Of a stretch of DNA of 64,000 nt, positions 1 through 8,556 are shown one piece after another. A model generated the notes under the pieces. It saw only the letters and a program-made list of their open reading frames with translations. It was not told where the DNA came from and made no database searches. Every line of letters starts with the position of its first letter. The stretch's first letter is position 1. Origin of the DNA: an uncultured Prevotella sp. (lineage in GTDB: Bacteria; Bacteroidota; Bacteroidia; Bacteroidales; Bacteroidaceae); the NCBI GenBank assembly GCA_905196835.1, contig CAJJWN010000012.1, forward strand, positions 1-64,000. The letters are read 5' to 3'. The position numbers and the translations under genes are program-made.

Positions 1-1063
1 CCAGTAGGACGAGCACAAGAGCCTCGAAGAGCGTCTTGTACACCTCGTGGATTGACTCCGATATGTACGTAGTCATGTCGAAGGGCACCTCGTATTCCAA
101 GCCTTCGGGGAAGGTCTTGCTTATTTGCTCCATGGTCTCCTTCACCCTCTCGGCCACCTCCATGGCGTTTGCGCCGGGCAGCATGTACACGCCCAGCACG
201 GCGGCGTTGCCTCCGTTGATGCCGCTCTCGGTGTTGTACGACTGCGCCTCGAGCGACACGCGGGCCACGTCTCTCAACCTGATGAGCGAGCCGTCGGCAC
301 CGGCGCGCAGCACGATTTCCTCAAACTGCGCCACGGTTGACAGTCGGCCCTGCGCCGTTATGGGTATGGTGAAGTCGAGCCCCGAGACGGGTTGCTGGCC
401 GAAGACGCCTGCGGCCGACTCGCGGTTCTGGTCTTTCAGGGCGTTCTGCACGTCCTGCACGGTCAGTCCGAAGCTGGCAAGGCGCGCCGGGTCAACCCAA
501 ATCTGCATGGCGTAGTAGCGGCTTCCGATGTTGGAGACGCGCCCCACGCCGGGTATTCGGCGCAGCAGGTCTAGCACGTTGAGCGTGGCGAAGTTGCTCA
601 GGTAGATTTCGTCGAACTTCGGGTCGTCCGATGTGAGGCAGATAGTGAGCAGCTGACTGGCCGCCTGCTTCTCTATTTCGATGCCGTTCTGCACTACTTC
701 GGCAGGCAGGCGAGACTCCGCCAGCTTTATGCGGTTCTGTATCTCGACGGCCGCGAGGTCGGGGTCTGACGAGATGTCGAACGTCACCGTGGCCGAGAAC
801 GAGCCCGAGTTGGAGCTGTTAGACTCCATGTAGAGCATACCGGGCGTGCCGTTGAGCTCCTGCTCGATGGGCGTAGCCACGGCCTGCGACACGGTCAGCG
901 CGCTCGCGCCGGGGTAAGAGGCGCTGATTTTGACCACCGGCGGCGTTATTTGCGGATACTGGTCGATGGGCAGCATGGTAAGTCCGATGAGACCCACGAT
1001 GACTATCAGCACCGATATGACGATTGAGAATACCGGGCGGTCTATGAAGAAGTTTACTTTCAT
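1..1063 (-). CDS. RND-family efflux transporter permease, N-terminal part (partial)
   Basis: Inner-membrane proton-driven pump subunit of a tripartite drug/metabolite exporter (AcrB/MexB type). The reading frame is open from the ATG at 1063 to the window edge, about 354 codons out of roughly 1,050 expected, so the rest lies outside. The N-terminus MKVNFFIDRPVFSIVIS is the family-typical first transmembrane helix, followed by LPIDQYPQI and the porter domain (for example TPIEQELNGTPGM and DPARLASFGLTVQDV). It lies 17 bp downstream of the adaptor gene on the same strand, as expected for an efflux operon. Substrate cannot be told from sequence. No lesion is visible in the part present. Confidence 0.93.
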   Translation of the reverse strand, partial: MKVNFFIDRPVFSIVISVLIVIVGLIGLTMLPIDQYPQITPPVVKISASYPGASALTVSQAVATPIEQELNGTPGMLYMESNSSNSGSFSATVTFDISSDPDLAAVEIQNRIKLAESRLPAEVVQNGIEIEKQAASQLLTICLTSDDPKFDEIYLSNFATLNVLDLLRRIPGVGRVSNIGSRYYAMQIWVDPARLASFGLTVQDVQNALKDQNRESAAGVFGQQPVSGLDFTIPITAQGRLSTVAQFEEIVLRAGADGSLIRLRDVARVSLEAQSYNTESGINGGNAAVLGVYMLPGANAMEVAERVKETMEQISKTFPEGLEYEVPFDMTTYISESIHEVYKTLFEALVLVLL

Positions 1064-1080
1064 TTGTCAGACGGTTTGGT

Positions 1081-2274
1081 TCATTTGGCTTTGCCCTGCG
1101 CGGCCTTTTGCCGCGAGGCCGGGCGCACCTTCATGCCGGGAGCAAGCTTGTTGTAGCCCTCGGTCACTATCATCTCGCCGGGAGCGAGACCTCGCTCCAC
1201 CACGACATTGTTGCCGAACTCGGGCCCAAGCTCGATGAAGCGGCGCTCGGCCGTGGAGTCGCGGCGCATCACGAAGACGTACGCCCCACCTTTTTCTATT
1301 ATAAGAGCCTTCTGCGGCACGACGGTGGCGCGCTGGCGCACGTCGAGCAGGGCGTGCACCTTGGTGAACTGCCCGGGCAGCAGCACGTGCTCGGGGTTGG
1401 GCATCTCGGCGCGCACGGAGAAGGTGCCCGTCTTGGGGCTTACCTGCGGCGCGGCGAAGTCTACCAGCCCCTTGTGGGGGTAGACGCTGTTGTCGGCCAG
1501 TGTGATGGTGACGAAGGGCTGCCATGAGCGCGACGAGTCGCGCTGCCCGAGGTTGACGTTGCGCTCCTTGCTCTTGAGGTAGTCGAGGGCCGTCATGCTG
1601 AAGTCTACGAGCACCGTGTCGCTCTTCACCACCGTAGCCAGCAGCGATTCGCCGCCGGGACCTACCAGCGCGCCCTGGTCTACAAGACCCTCGCTGATGT
1701 AGCCCGATATGGGCGAGCGCACGATGGTGTAGCCCAGCTCCTGCTCGGCCTGGTCTAAGTCGGCGCGGCTCATGCCGAGGCTTGCCACGGCCGTCTCGTA
1801 GGCGGCAATGGCGTTGTCGAGGTCAACGCGGCTGGCGGCGTTCTGCTCGAACAGGGGGCGTATGCGGTCAAGGTCGCGCTTGGTCTTGAGCACTAGGGCG
1901 GAATCCTTGCGTAGCTGCGCGCGGGCCTTGTCGGCTGCGGCCTTGTACTGGCGCTGGTCTATGACGAAGAGCACCTGCCCCTTCCTTACATACGTTCCCT
2001 CGGCGAAGGCCATGCGCTCGAGGAAACCCTCGACGCGGGCCCTGACCTCGACGAACTGCTGCGCGCGGACGCGCCCCACGTAGTCGCCGTAAATCTCGAC
2101 GTCGTCCACGCCCACGGGCATGACGGCCACCAAGGGCGGCTCGGGCTCGTCCTTCCTGGGCCAAGTGATTATTATGTACGCCACCACCACTGCGGCAATG
2201 CAGCCGAGCATGAGCGTGATGCGCTTCTTGCGCCGCCTAAGCTCGCGCCTGGTAAAAAGCTTCCGTATTCTCAT
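1081..2274 (-). CDS. RND efflux periplasmic adaptor (membrane fusion protein)
   Basis: AcrA/MexA-type adaptor linking the inner-membrane pump to an outer-membrane channel. I chose the start at 2274 (MRIRKLFTRRELRRR) because AAGGA lies about 7 bases upstream; ATGs at 2298 and 2373 are in frame, and the latter would add an unlikely leader. Residues about 17-36 form a single membrane anchor (ITLMLGCIAAVVVAYII). A barrel-sandwich/lipoyl half follows (VEVRARVEGFLERMAFAEGTYVRKGQ), then an alpha-helical hairpin (about 100-165) with the second lipoyl half (YTIVRSPISGYISEGLVDQG), a beta-barrel and a membrane-proximal domain. Length about 397 aa fits the family. It is the first gene of the pump operon, behind a -7 box at 2391-2398. 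Confidence 0.92.
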   Translation of the reverse strand: MRIRKLFTRRELRRRKKRITLMLGCIAAVVVAYIIITWPRKDEPEPPLVAVMPVGVDDVEIYGDYVGRVRAQQFVEVRARVEGFLERMAFAEGTYVRKGQVLFVIDQRQYKAAADKARAQLRKDSALVLKTKRDLDRIRPLFEQNAASRVDLDNAIAAYETAVASLGMSRADLDQAEQELGYTIVRSPISGYISEGLVDQGALVGPGGESLLATVVKSDTVLVDFSMTALDYLKSKERNVNLGQRDSSRSWQPFVTITLADNSVYPHKGLVDFAAPQVSPKTGTFSVRAEMPNPEHVLLPGQFTKVHALLDVRQRATVVPQKALIIEKGGAYVFVMRRDSTAERRFIELGPEFGNNVVVERGLAPGEMIVTEGYNKLAPGMKVRPASRQKAAQGKAK

Positions 2275-2390
2275 TCCGTTTTCCTTAAACAATTCCATAA
2301 TTATAAGACAAGCCGCCGCCGCGGCAAAACAAATCTCGCATAAAACGCGGCCATGCGCGCCATTATTGCGCAAAACCGCCTTTTCGGGTG

Positions 2391-2398
2391 CAAAATTA
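2391..2398 (-). promoter_or_regulatory. Bacteroidota -7 promoter box for the RND operon
   Basis: Read on the minus strand it is TAATTTTG, matching the TAnnTTTG consensus of the Bacteroidota housekeeping sigma factor. It is about 117 bases upstream of the adaptor start and back to back with the plus-strand box at 2432-2439, giving a divergent promoter pair. Confidence 0.6.
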
Positions 2399-2431
2399 TG
2401 ACATTATAACAGCTTTGACAAATAAATGGCT

Positions 2432-2439
2432 TAATTTTG
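2432..2439 (+). promoter_or_regulatory. Bacteroidota -7 promoter box for the HAD gene
   Basis: TAATTTTG matches TAnnTTTG, 22 bases before the ATG at 2462, which would leave a very short leader. A TTTG lies at 2414-2417, closer than the usual -33 spacing, so only the -7 element is convincing. Confidence 0.6.
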
Positions 2440-2461
2440 CAGAAAAATAACTCTTTGCAAC

Positions 2462-3244
2462 ATGACAAAAGCTTTGTTCTTCGACGTTGACGGCACGCTC
2501 GTCAGCTTCAACACCCACCGCATACCGCAGTCGGCCGTGGACGCGCTGGCCGAGGCCAAGAGGCGCGGCGCGATGGTGTTCATATCGACAGGAAGGCCGA
2601 TGCGCCTAATCAACAACCTCGACGCCATACAGCACCTCGTCGACGGCTACATAACGGCCAACGGCGCGTGCTGCTCCGTGGGCGGCGAGGTAATAGCCTG
2701 CCACGAAATACCCAACCCAGAGGCGCGCGCACTCATCGGGGCGGCCGAGAGGGAGGGCTTCTCGATGCTCGTGGTGGGCGAAAGCAGGCTGACCGTGGTT
2801 AACGACGGCGCCGACGTAGACCGCTACTTCCGCCAGATGCTGGCCGTGAGCGACCTGGGCGAGGGCACCGCGCTCGCAGACGTGCTCGCAGAACGCATCG
2901 TGCAGCTGACGCCAATCATCGACGAGGCCGCCGAGCGCAGGCTCATGCCGCTGCTGCCCTCGTGCGTGTCGGCGCGCTGGTTCCCGGCATTCACCGACAT
3001 AACGGCGCGCGGGGCCGACAAGGGCACGGCCCTCATGACTGTGGCCGCGCACTTAGGCATCGACAGGAAGGACACCGTGGCCTTCGGCGACGGCGGCAAC
3101 GACAAGAGCATTCTGCAAGCCGCAGGCACGGGCGTGGCCATGGGCAACGCCCCGGACGACGTGAAGGCCGTGGCCGACTACGTTACCGCAAGCGTTGACG
3201 AGGACGGCATTGCCCGGGCCTTGGAGCACCTTTGCGTGATATGA
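2462..3244 (+). CDS. HAD-superfamily phosphatase, Cof type
   Basis: Cytosolic haloacid-dehalogenase-like hydrolase of the Cof/YidA group, which dephosphorylates sugar phosphates and similar small molecules; the substrate is not predictable. Motif I is FDVDGTLV (Asp nucleophile and acid/base Asp at residues 8 and 10), motif II is STGRP (about residue 41), the motif III lysine is in ARGADKGTAL, and motif IV is FGDGGNDKS near residue 205. The cap domain sits between motifs II and III, as in type IIB caps. Length 260 aa is normal. It stands alone behind its own promoter and diverges from the RND operon. Confidence 0.9.
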   Translation: MTKALFFDVDGTLVSFNTHRIPQSAVDALAEAKRRGAMVFISTGRPMRLINNLDAIQHLVDGYITANGACCSVGGEVIACHEIPNPEARALIGAAEREGFSMLVVGESRLTVVNDGADVDRYFRQMLAVSDLGEGTALADVLAERIVQLTPIIDEAAERRLMPLLPSCVSARWFPAFTDITARGADKGTALMTVAAHLGIDRKDTVAFGDGGNDKSILQAAGTGVAMGNAPDDVKAVADYVTASVDEDGIARALEHLCVI

Positions 3245-3383
3245 CACCCACCCCGGCCCTTCCCAAAGGGAGGGAGCTTAGTATGCTTTGCCGCCTGGGC
3301 GCATCTGGCTAATTAGGCTCATTTAGCTCATCAGGCTTATTTGGCTAATTGGGCCCATCAGGCTTATTTGCCTTATTAGGCTA
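3243..3383 (+). repeat. Intergenic repeat: C/G-rich block plus iterated 9-bp words
   Basis: Begins with a CCC-rich/GGGAGGG block, then AGTATGCTTTGCCGCC, then eight imperfect 9-mers of the GGCTAATTA, GGCTCATTT, GGCTTATTT type (about 3308-3382). The same order of blocks occurs at 12690-12803. No open gene is present here. Confidence 0.7.
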
Positions 3384-3389
3384 CCTACC

Positions 3390-3500
3390 GCGCCGCCAAA
3401 GGCGGCAAACGGCGCGGCTATATACGGCCTTTGGCAGGCCGAAAGGCGGCATCCGGCAACGCCTTGACGCACAGCGCGTTACAAGACCGGCCGCGAAACG
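3390..3500. repeat. GGCGGC/AAAGGC-type dispersed repeat
   Basis: Contains GCGGCAAACGGC, ACGGCCTTTGGC and GAAAGGCGGCAT words and, inverted, the sequence AACGCGCTG...CAAGGCGTTGC that recurs near 31100 and 63910. Non-coding as far as can be seen. Confidence 0.5.
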
Positions 3501-3512
3501 GCGCACACGTTA

Positions 3513-3543
3513 CAAAAACCGCCTAAACGGGCGGTTTTTGTTT
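3513..3543 (+). terminator. Bidirectional hairpin terminator
   Basis: An 11-bp perfect stem (CAAAAACCGCC at 3513-3523 with GGCGGTTTTTG at 3530-3540) closes a 6-base loop and is followed by TTTT. It can end transcription from the HAD gene on the left. Confidence 0.75.
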
Positions 3544-3647
3544 TAAAGAGCAACCGTAACGGGGCGTTTTGGTTAAAAACCGTAATTTTACGGTATAAAA
3601 ACATTATTTTATACGCCTTTGGTGTATCGTAAAAAAACAAAATGCCG

Positions 3648-3655
3648 TAAATTTG
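3648..3655 (+). promoter_or_regulatory. -7 promoter box for dapF
   Basis: TAAATTTG fits TAnnTTTG. It places the transcript start close to or beyond the in-frame GTG at 3660, and so argues for ATG 3696 or 3705 as the dapF start. Confidence 0.6.
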
Positions 3656-3695
3656 CAACGTGATAACACAAAAGGAAACGGCAAACAGCCAAAAC

Positions 3696-4559
3696 ATGCA
3701 CATAATGACACAACGGCTTATTAAGTTTACGAAGATGCACGGCGCGGGCAACGACTACATTTACGTTGACACGAGGCTCTGCCCCGTAGCCCGCCCGGCC
3801 GAGGCCTCGCGCCTGTGGAGCGACCGCCACAAGGGCATAGGGGCCGACGGACTGGTGCTAATCGGCGCGGCACGCGAGCGCGGCGACGACTTCTCGATGC
3901 GCATATTCAACGCCGACGGCTCCGAAGCCATGATGTGCGGCAACGCCTCGCGCTGCGTGGGCAAGTATGTCTACGAAAAGGGGCTTACGCGCAAAACCGA
4001 AATCAGGCTCGAGACTCTGTCCGGGGTGAAGACCCTCGGGCTGCACGTTGAGGGCGGCGCGGTTACGAGCGTGACGGTTGACATGCTCGCCCCGCGATTC
4101 GAGGTGCCCGCGCAGTACGACCAGCGGCAGTGCCGCGGCGGCGCAGGACGCCTGGAGGCAGGCGGCGAGGAGGTTGAGGGCACGTTCGTCTCGATGGGCA
4201 ACCCCCACTTCGTAGTCTTCACCGACGACCTCTCAGACGGCCGCCTGCGCAGCCTCGGCCCCCTGCTCGAGAGCCACCCGGCCTTCCCCTCGCGCTGCAA
4301 CATCGAGCTGGCGCACGTGGAAGGGGGCGGCAGAATACGCTGCCGGGTGTGGGAACGCGGCAGCGGAGTGACCCAGGCCTGCGGCACGGGGGCGTGCGCC
4401 ACGGCCGTGGCCGCCGCACTGACGGGGCGCGCCGGGCGCACGAGCGACATCGTGATGGACGGCGGCACGCTCTCGGTGAACTGGGACGAGGCCACCGGAC
4501 ACGTCTACCTGACGGGCGGCGCCGACTTCGTGTTCGAGGGAGAGATATTGGAGAGTTAA
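3696..4559 (+). CDS. dapF: Diaminopimelate epimerase
   Basis: Interconverts LL- and meso-diaminopimelate, for peptidoglycan and lysine. The family signature [13 protein letters not shown] begins about ten residues in. The two catalytic cysteines are visible in MCGNASRC and in QACGTGACA, and the GNPH substrate loop is [10 protein letters not shown]. An in-frame GTG at 3660 is rejected because the -7 box at 3648-3655 would start the RNA too close to it; ATG 3705 is an alternative. The protein is about 287 aa, normal for the family. It is followed by dapL, so two consecutive steps of one pathway sit together. The last codons run into a GAGTTAA repeat, which supplies the TAA stop. Confidence 0.95.
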   Translation: MHIMTQRLIKFTKMHGAGNDYIYVDTRLCPVARPAEASRLWSDRHKGIGADGLVLIGAARERGDDFSMRIFNADGSEAMMCGNASRCVGKYVYEKGLTRKTEIRLETLSGVKTLGLHVEGGAVTSVTVDMLAPRFEVPAQYDQRQCRGGAGRLEAGGEEVEGTFVSMGNPHFVVFTDDLSDGRLRSLGPLLESHPAFPSRCNIELAHVEGGGRIRCRVWERGSGVTQACGTGACATAVAAALTGRAGRTSDIVMDGGTLSVNWDEATGHVYLTGGADFVFEGEILES

Positions 4560-4692
4560 GAGTTAAGAATTAAGAGTTAAGAAAATATGACTTTGTGGAC
4601 TGCCACTAATGGTATTTTTCTTAATTCTTAACTCTTAACTCTTAATTCTCAAAGGCATATTTTCTTAACTCTTAATTCTCAACTCTTAATTG
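4554..4692. repeat. Inverted repeat of iterated 7-bp words (GAGTTAA/GAATTAA family)
   Basis: Left arm: repeated AAGAGTT/AAGAATT words ending in AAGAAAATATG. Right arm: GGTATTTTTCTT and then the same words inverted, with a second right-arm copy (GGCATATTTTCTT...). The left arm overlaps the dapF stop and the right arm reaches to within 10 bases of the dapL start. Confidence 0.8.
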
Positions 4693-4698
4693 AAAAAA

Positions 4699-5937
4699 AT
4701 GTCCCTGATAAACGAACATTACCTGAAACTGTCGAAGAACTACCTCTTCGCCGACATAGCAAAGAAAGTGAACGCCTACAAGGCGACGCACCCCGGGGCG
4801 CGCGTGATAAGCCTCGGCATAGGCGACGTGACGCAGCCGCTCTGCCCCGCCGTGATAGAGGCCATGCACAAGGCCGTGGACGAGATGGCCGCCAAGGACA
4901 CATTCCACGGCTACGGCCCGGAGCAGGGCTACATGTTCCTGCGCGAGGCCATAGTGAAGAACGACTACCTGCCGCGCGGAGTGCACATCGACCCCTCGGA
5001 GGTGTTTGTAAACGACGGCGCGAAGAGCGACACGGGCAATATTGGCGAGCTGGTGCGCTGGGACAACAGCTTCGGCGTGGCCGACCCCGTATATCCCGTG
5101 TACATCGACTCGAACGTGATGTGCGGACGCGCCGGAACGTTCGAGAACGGACGCTGGAGCAACGTGACCTACCTGCCGTGCACCGAGGCGGGCGGCTTCA
5201 AGCCGCAGCTGCCCGACCACCGCGTCGACCTTATCTATCTGTGCTACCCCAACAATCCCACGGGCATGACGCTTACCAAGGACGAGCTGCGCCAGTGGGT
5301 AAACTACGCGCTGAAGAACGACGCGATAATATTCTACGACGCGGCGTATGAGGCTTTTATACAAGACCCTGACATACCCCACTCCATCTATGAAATCAAG
5401 GGCGCAAGGCGGGTGGCCATCGAGTTCCGCAGCTACTCCAAGACAGCCGGCTTCACGGGCCTGCGGTGCGGCTACACGGTAGTGCCCAAGGAGGTGACGG
5501 CGGCCAGCATGGACGGCACCGAGCGGTACAGCCTTAACGAGATGTGGCTGCGCAGACAGAGCACCAAGTTCAACGGCACGAGCTACATCAGCCAGCGCGC
5601 CGCCGAGGCCATATACACGCCGGAGGGCAAGGCGCAGGTGAAGGTCACAATAGACTATTACTTGGGCAACGCGCGCATCATGAAAGACGCGCTGACGCGC
5701 CTCGGCCTAAAAGTGTACGGCGGCGAGAATGCCCCCTACCTGTGGGTGAAGACACCCGGCGGCGAGGGCAGCTGGCGGTTCTTCGAGCGCATGTTGTACG
5801 GCGCGCAGGTGGTATGCACGCCCGGCGTGGGCTTCGGCCCGTGCGGCGAAGGCTACGTGCGCCTGAGCTCGTTCGGCGACAGGGACGACTGCCGCGAGGC
5901 CATGAAGAGAATAGCCGAGTGGATAGGGAGGCTCTGA
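4699..5937 (+). CDS. dapL: LL-diaminopimelate aminotransferase
   Basis: PLP-dependent fold-type I aminotransferase that converts tetrahydrodipicolinate directly to LL-diaminopimelate, bypassing the succinylase/acetylase route. The N-terminus MSLINEHYLKLSKNYLF and the stretches SLGIGDVTQPL and NDGAKSDTGNI are diagnostic of DapL. The PLP lysine is in SYSKTAGFTGLRCGY, preceded by YPNNPTGM and FYDAAYEAF. The start is ATG 4699 (412 aa); an upstream TTG at 4690 would add only three residues inside the repeat. Together with dapF it completes meso-DAP supply. Confidence 0.96.
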   Translation: MSLINEHYLKLSKNYLFADIAKKVNAYKATHPGARVISLGIGDVTQPLCPAVIEAMHKAVDEMAAKDTFHGYGPEQGYMFLREAIVKNDYLPRGVHIDPSEVFVNDGAKSDTGNIGELVRWDNSFGVADPVYPVYIDSNVMCGRAGTFENGRWSNVTYLPCTEAGGFKPQLPDHRVDLIYLCYPNNPTGMTLTKDELRQWVNYALKNDAIIFYDAAYEAFIQDPDIPHSIYEIKGARRVAIEFRSYSKTAGFTGLRCGYTVVPKEVTAASMDGTERYSLNEMWLRRQSTKFNGTSYISQRAAEAIYTPEGKAQVKVTIDYYLGNARIMKDALTRLGLKVYGGENAPYLWVKTPGGEGSWRFFERMLYGAQVVCTPGVGFGPCGEGYVRLSSFGDRDDCREAMKRIAEWIGRL

Positions 5938-6048
5938 AAGGGCTGGGATGACTGGGAGAGCTGAGAGGACTGAGAGGACTGGGAAAGACATAGGTTGCCA
6001 TTATTCCCAGTTCTCTCAGTCCTCTCAGCTCTCCCAGTTCTCCCAAAT
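5938..6048. repeat. Inverted repeat of iterated 9-bp words (CTGAGAGGA/CTGGGAGAG family)
   Basis: Left arm of GGGATGACTGGGAGAGCTGAGAGGACTG-type words, spacer AAAGACATAGGTTGCCATTA, right arm of inverted words (CCCAGTTCTCTCAGTCCTC...). It occupies the gap directly after dapL. The remaining 6049-6093 shows only AT-rich promoter sequence. Confidence 0.8.
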
Positions 6049-6093
6049 TTTCACATTTTTCCCTCAAACCAAAGATAAAATAAAAATTAAGCG

Positions 6094-6101
6094 TATCTTT
6101 G
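6094..6101 (+). promoter_or_regulatory. -7 promoter box for glnN
   Basis: TATCTTTG is a perfect TAnnTTTG. Transcription from here would include the whole octamer inverted repeat at 6108-6257 as a 5-prime leader of glnN. Confidence 0.65.
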
Positions 6102-6107
6102 CAGTGG

Positions 6108-6257
6108 CATACGGTTATAAGGTTTTACGGTTTTAAGGTTATAAGGTTCTACGGTTATAAGGTCTTAAGGTTATAAGGTCTTACGGCCGCGCCACATAAC
6201 CAAACAATCATAAACCCCAAAAACCGTAAAACCGCAAAACCGTATAACCCCAAATAA
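6108..6257. repeat. Inverted repeat of iterated 8-bp words (AAGGTTAT/ACGGTTTT family)
   Basis: The left arm is a run of about nine octamers (ACGGTTAT, AAGGTTTT, AAGGTCTT and variants). After a spacer around GGCCGCGCCACATAACC the right arm is CCGTAAAACCGCAAAACCGT and variants. It lies between the promoter and the start codon, so it should be transcribed as a long leader hairpin. Confidence 0.8.
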
Positions 6258-6261
6258 AACA

Positions 6262-8451
6262 ATGGCAAACTTAAGATTTCAGGTTGTAGAAGAGGCTTTT
6301 AAGAAGAAGCCGCTCGAAGTTATCGCCCCGGTAGAACGCCCGTCAGAGTATTTTGGCAAGTACGTGTTCAACCGCGCAAAGATGTACAAATACCTGCCGG
6401 CAGACGTCTACGACAAGCTCATAGACGTGATGGACAACGGCACGCGCCTCGACCGCTCCATAGCCGACGCCGTGGCGGCAGGCATGAAGCAGTGGGCAGA
6501 GGAGAACGGAGTGACGCACTACACGCACTGGTTCCAGCCGCTGACCGAGGGCACCGCCGAGAAGCACGACGCCTTCATAGAGCACGACGGAAAGGGTGGC
6601 ATGATTGAGGAGTTTTCGGGCAAGCTGCTCGTACAGCAGGAGCCTGACGCCAGCTCGTTCCCAAACGGCGGAATACGCAACACGTTCGAGGCCCGCGGCT
6701 ACTCCGCATGGGACCCAACGTCGCCCGTGTTCATCATGGACGACACGCTCTGCATACCTACAATTTTCATATCATACACGGGCGAAGCCCTGGACTACAA
6801 GGCTCCGTTGCTGCGCGCACTGCACGCGGTGAACGTGGCCGCCACCGAGGTTTGCCACTACTTTGACCCCGCCGTGCGCAAAGTCACCAGCAACCTGGGC
6901 TGGGAACAGGAGTATTTTCTCGTTGACGAAGGCCTTTACTCGGCGCGTCCCGACCTCATGCTGACAGGCCGCACGCTCATGGGTCATGACTCCGCGAAGA
7001 ATCAACAGATGGACGACCACTACTTCGGAACCATACCCGACCGTGTGCAGGCCTTCATGAAAGACCTCGAAATACAGTCGCTCGAACTGTCAATACCCTG
7101 CAAGACGCGCCACAACGAGGTAGCCCCGAACCAGTTTGAAATAGCCCCGATATTCGAGGAGACCAACATAGCCAACGACCACAACATGCTCCTGATGTCG
7201 CTGATGAAGAAGGTGGCGCGCAAACACGGCTTCCGCGTGCTGCTGCACGAAAAGCCTTTCGCAGGCATCAACGGCTCGGGCAAGCACAACAACTGGAGTT
7301 TGAGCACGGACACGGGCGTACTTCTGCACGCGCCGGGCAAGACTCCGCAGGACAACCTGCGCTTCGTCACCTTCGTTGTGGAGACGCTTATGGGCGTGTA
7401 CCGCCACAACGGACTGCTCAAGGCCAGCATAATGAGCGCGACAAACGCTCACCGACTGGGCGCGAACGAGGCTCCCCCGGCCATCATCTCGTCGTTCCTC
7501 GGCAAGCAATTGAGCGAACTCTTGGACCACATCGAGAAGTCGGACAAGGACAACCTCTTCAACGTGGCGGGCAAGCAGGGCATGAAGCTCGACATTCCCG
7601 AAATACCCGAACTGCTGATTGACAACACCGACCGCAACCGCACGTCGCCCTTCGCATTCACGGGCAACCGCTTCGAATTCCGCGCCGTAGGCTCCGAGGC
7701 CAACTGCGCCAGCGCGATGATTGCGCTGAACACGGCCGTAGCCGAGGCTCTGACCGACTTCAAGCGGCGCGTTGACGCACTCATTGAAAATGGACAGGAC
7801 ACCACCGACGCCATAGTAGACATCCTGCGCGAGGACATCAAGACGTGCAAGCCAATCCGCTTCGACGGCAACGGCTACTCCGAAGAGTGGAAGGAGGAGG
7901 CCGCACGCCGCGGTCTGGACTGCGAGACGAGCTGCCCCGTAATCTTCGACAACTACCTAAAGGAGGACTCCGTGCGCATGTTCGAGTCGATGAACGTCAT
8001 GAACCGCAAGGAGCTCGAGGCCCGCAACGAGGTGAAATGGGACACGTACACTAAGCGCATACAAATAGAAGCGCGCGTAATGGGCGACATAACGATGAAC
8101 CACATCGTGCCCGTGGCAACGCATTACCAGAGCCGGTTGGCTAAGAACGTGATGGACATGCGCCAAATCTTCCCCGTGGAAAAGGCCGAAAAGCTGTGCG
8201 CACGCAACATGAAGCTAATCGAGGAAATAGCCGAGCGCACGCAGAAAATAGAGACGGGCGTCGAGGAACTAATCAACGCGCGCAAGGTGGCGAACAAGAT
8301 TGAGAGCGAACGCGAAAAGGCAATAGCCTACCACGACACTGTAGCACCCAAAATGGAGGAAATACGCTACCAGATAGACAAGCTCGAGCTAATCGTGGCC
8401 GACGAGTTGTGGACGCTGCCAAAATACCGCGAACTGCTGTTCATTAGATAA
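6262..8451 (+). CDS. glnN: Glutamine synthetase type III
   Basis: ATP-dependent ligation of ammonia to glutamate. At 729 aa it belongs to the long GSIII class, common in Bacteroidota, rather than the 450-470 aa GSI class. Visible class features are QQEPDASSFPNGGIR and YSAWDPTSPVFI near residues 125-160, the EVAPNQFEIAPI segment, the ATP-site stretch GINGSGKHNNWS, and a long helical C-terminus. It is transcribed alone behind the box at 6094, with the octamer inverted repeat as leader. Expected to be nitrogen-regulated, but no specific operator is recognisable. Confidence 0.96.
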   Translation: MANLRFQVVEEAFKKKPLEVIAPVERPSEYFGKYVFNRAKMYKYLPADVYDKLIDVMDNGTRLDRSIADAVAAGMKQWAEENGVTHYTHWFQPLTEGTAEKHDAFIEHDGKGGMIEEFSGKLLVQQEPDASSFPNGGIRNTFEARGYSAWDPTSPVFIMDDTLCIPTIFISYTGEALDYKAPLLRALHAVNVAATEVCHYFDPAVRKVTSNLGWEQEYFLVDEGLYSARPDLMLTGRTLMGHDSAKNQQMDDHYFGTIPDRVQAFMKDLEIQSLELSIPCKTRHNEVAPNQFEIAPIFEETNIANDHNMLLMSLMKKVARKHGFRVLLHEKPFAGINGSGKHNNWSLSTDTGVLLHAPGKTPQDNLRFVTFVVETLMGVYRHNGLLKASIMSATNAHRLGANEAPPAIISSFLGKQLSELLDHIEKSDKDNLFNVAGKQGMKLDIPEIPELLIDNTDRNRTSPFAFTGNRFEFRAVGSEANCASAMIALNTAVAEALTDFKRRVDALIENGQDTTDAIVDILREDIKTCKPIRFDGNGYSEEWKEEAARRGLDCETSCPVIFDNYLKEDSVRMFESMNVMNRKELEARNEVKWDTYTKRIQIEARVMGDITMNHIVPVATHYQSRLAKNVMDMRQIFPVEKAEKLCARNMKLIEEIAERTQKIETGVEELINARKVANKIESEREKAIAYHDTVAPKMEEIRYQIDKLELIVADELWTLPKYRELLFIR

Positions 8452-8454
8452 CAT

Positions 8455-8545
8455 TACAGGGAGGACTGTGAGAACCGAGAGAACTGAGAGAGCTTGGATA
8501 TTCCCAATCCTCCCAGTTCTCTCGGTTCTCACAGTCCTCCCATTA
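8455..8545. repeat. Inverted repeat of iterated 9-bp words (GAGAACTGA family)
   Basis: GGGAGGACTGTGAGAACCGAGAG words, a short spacer (TTGGATATTCCCAA), then CAGTTCTCTCGGTTCTCACAG words. The arms are nearly perfect complements over about 36 bp. It fills the glnN to U32 gap. Confidence 0.8.
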
Positions 8546-8556
8546 ATCCCCAACCA

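Noticed and set aside
3660-3695. GTG start for dapF at 3660
   Set aside because: Too close to the -7 box to be in the transcript; the family begins near ATG 3696/3705.
4672-5382. 236-codon minus-strand frame over dapL
   Set aside because: Antisense shadow of a clear aminotransferase in a GC-rich gene; composition is Arg/His/Val/Ala-rich with no domain.
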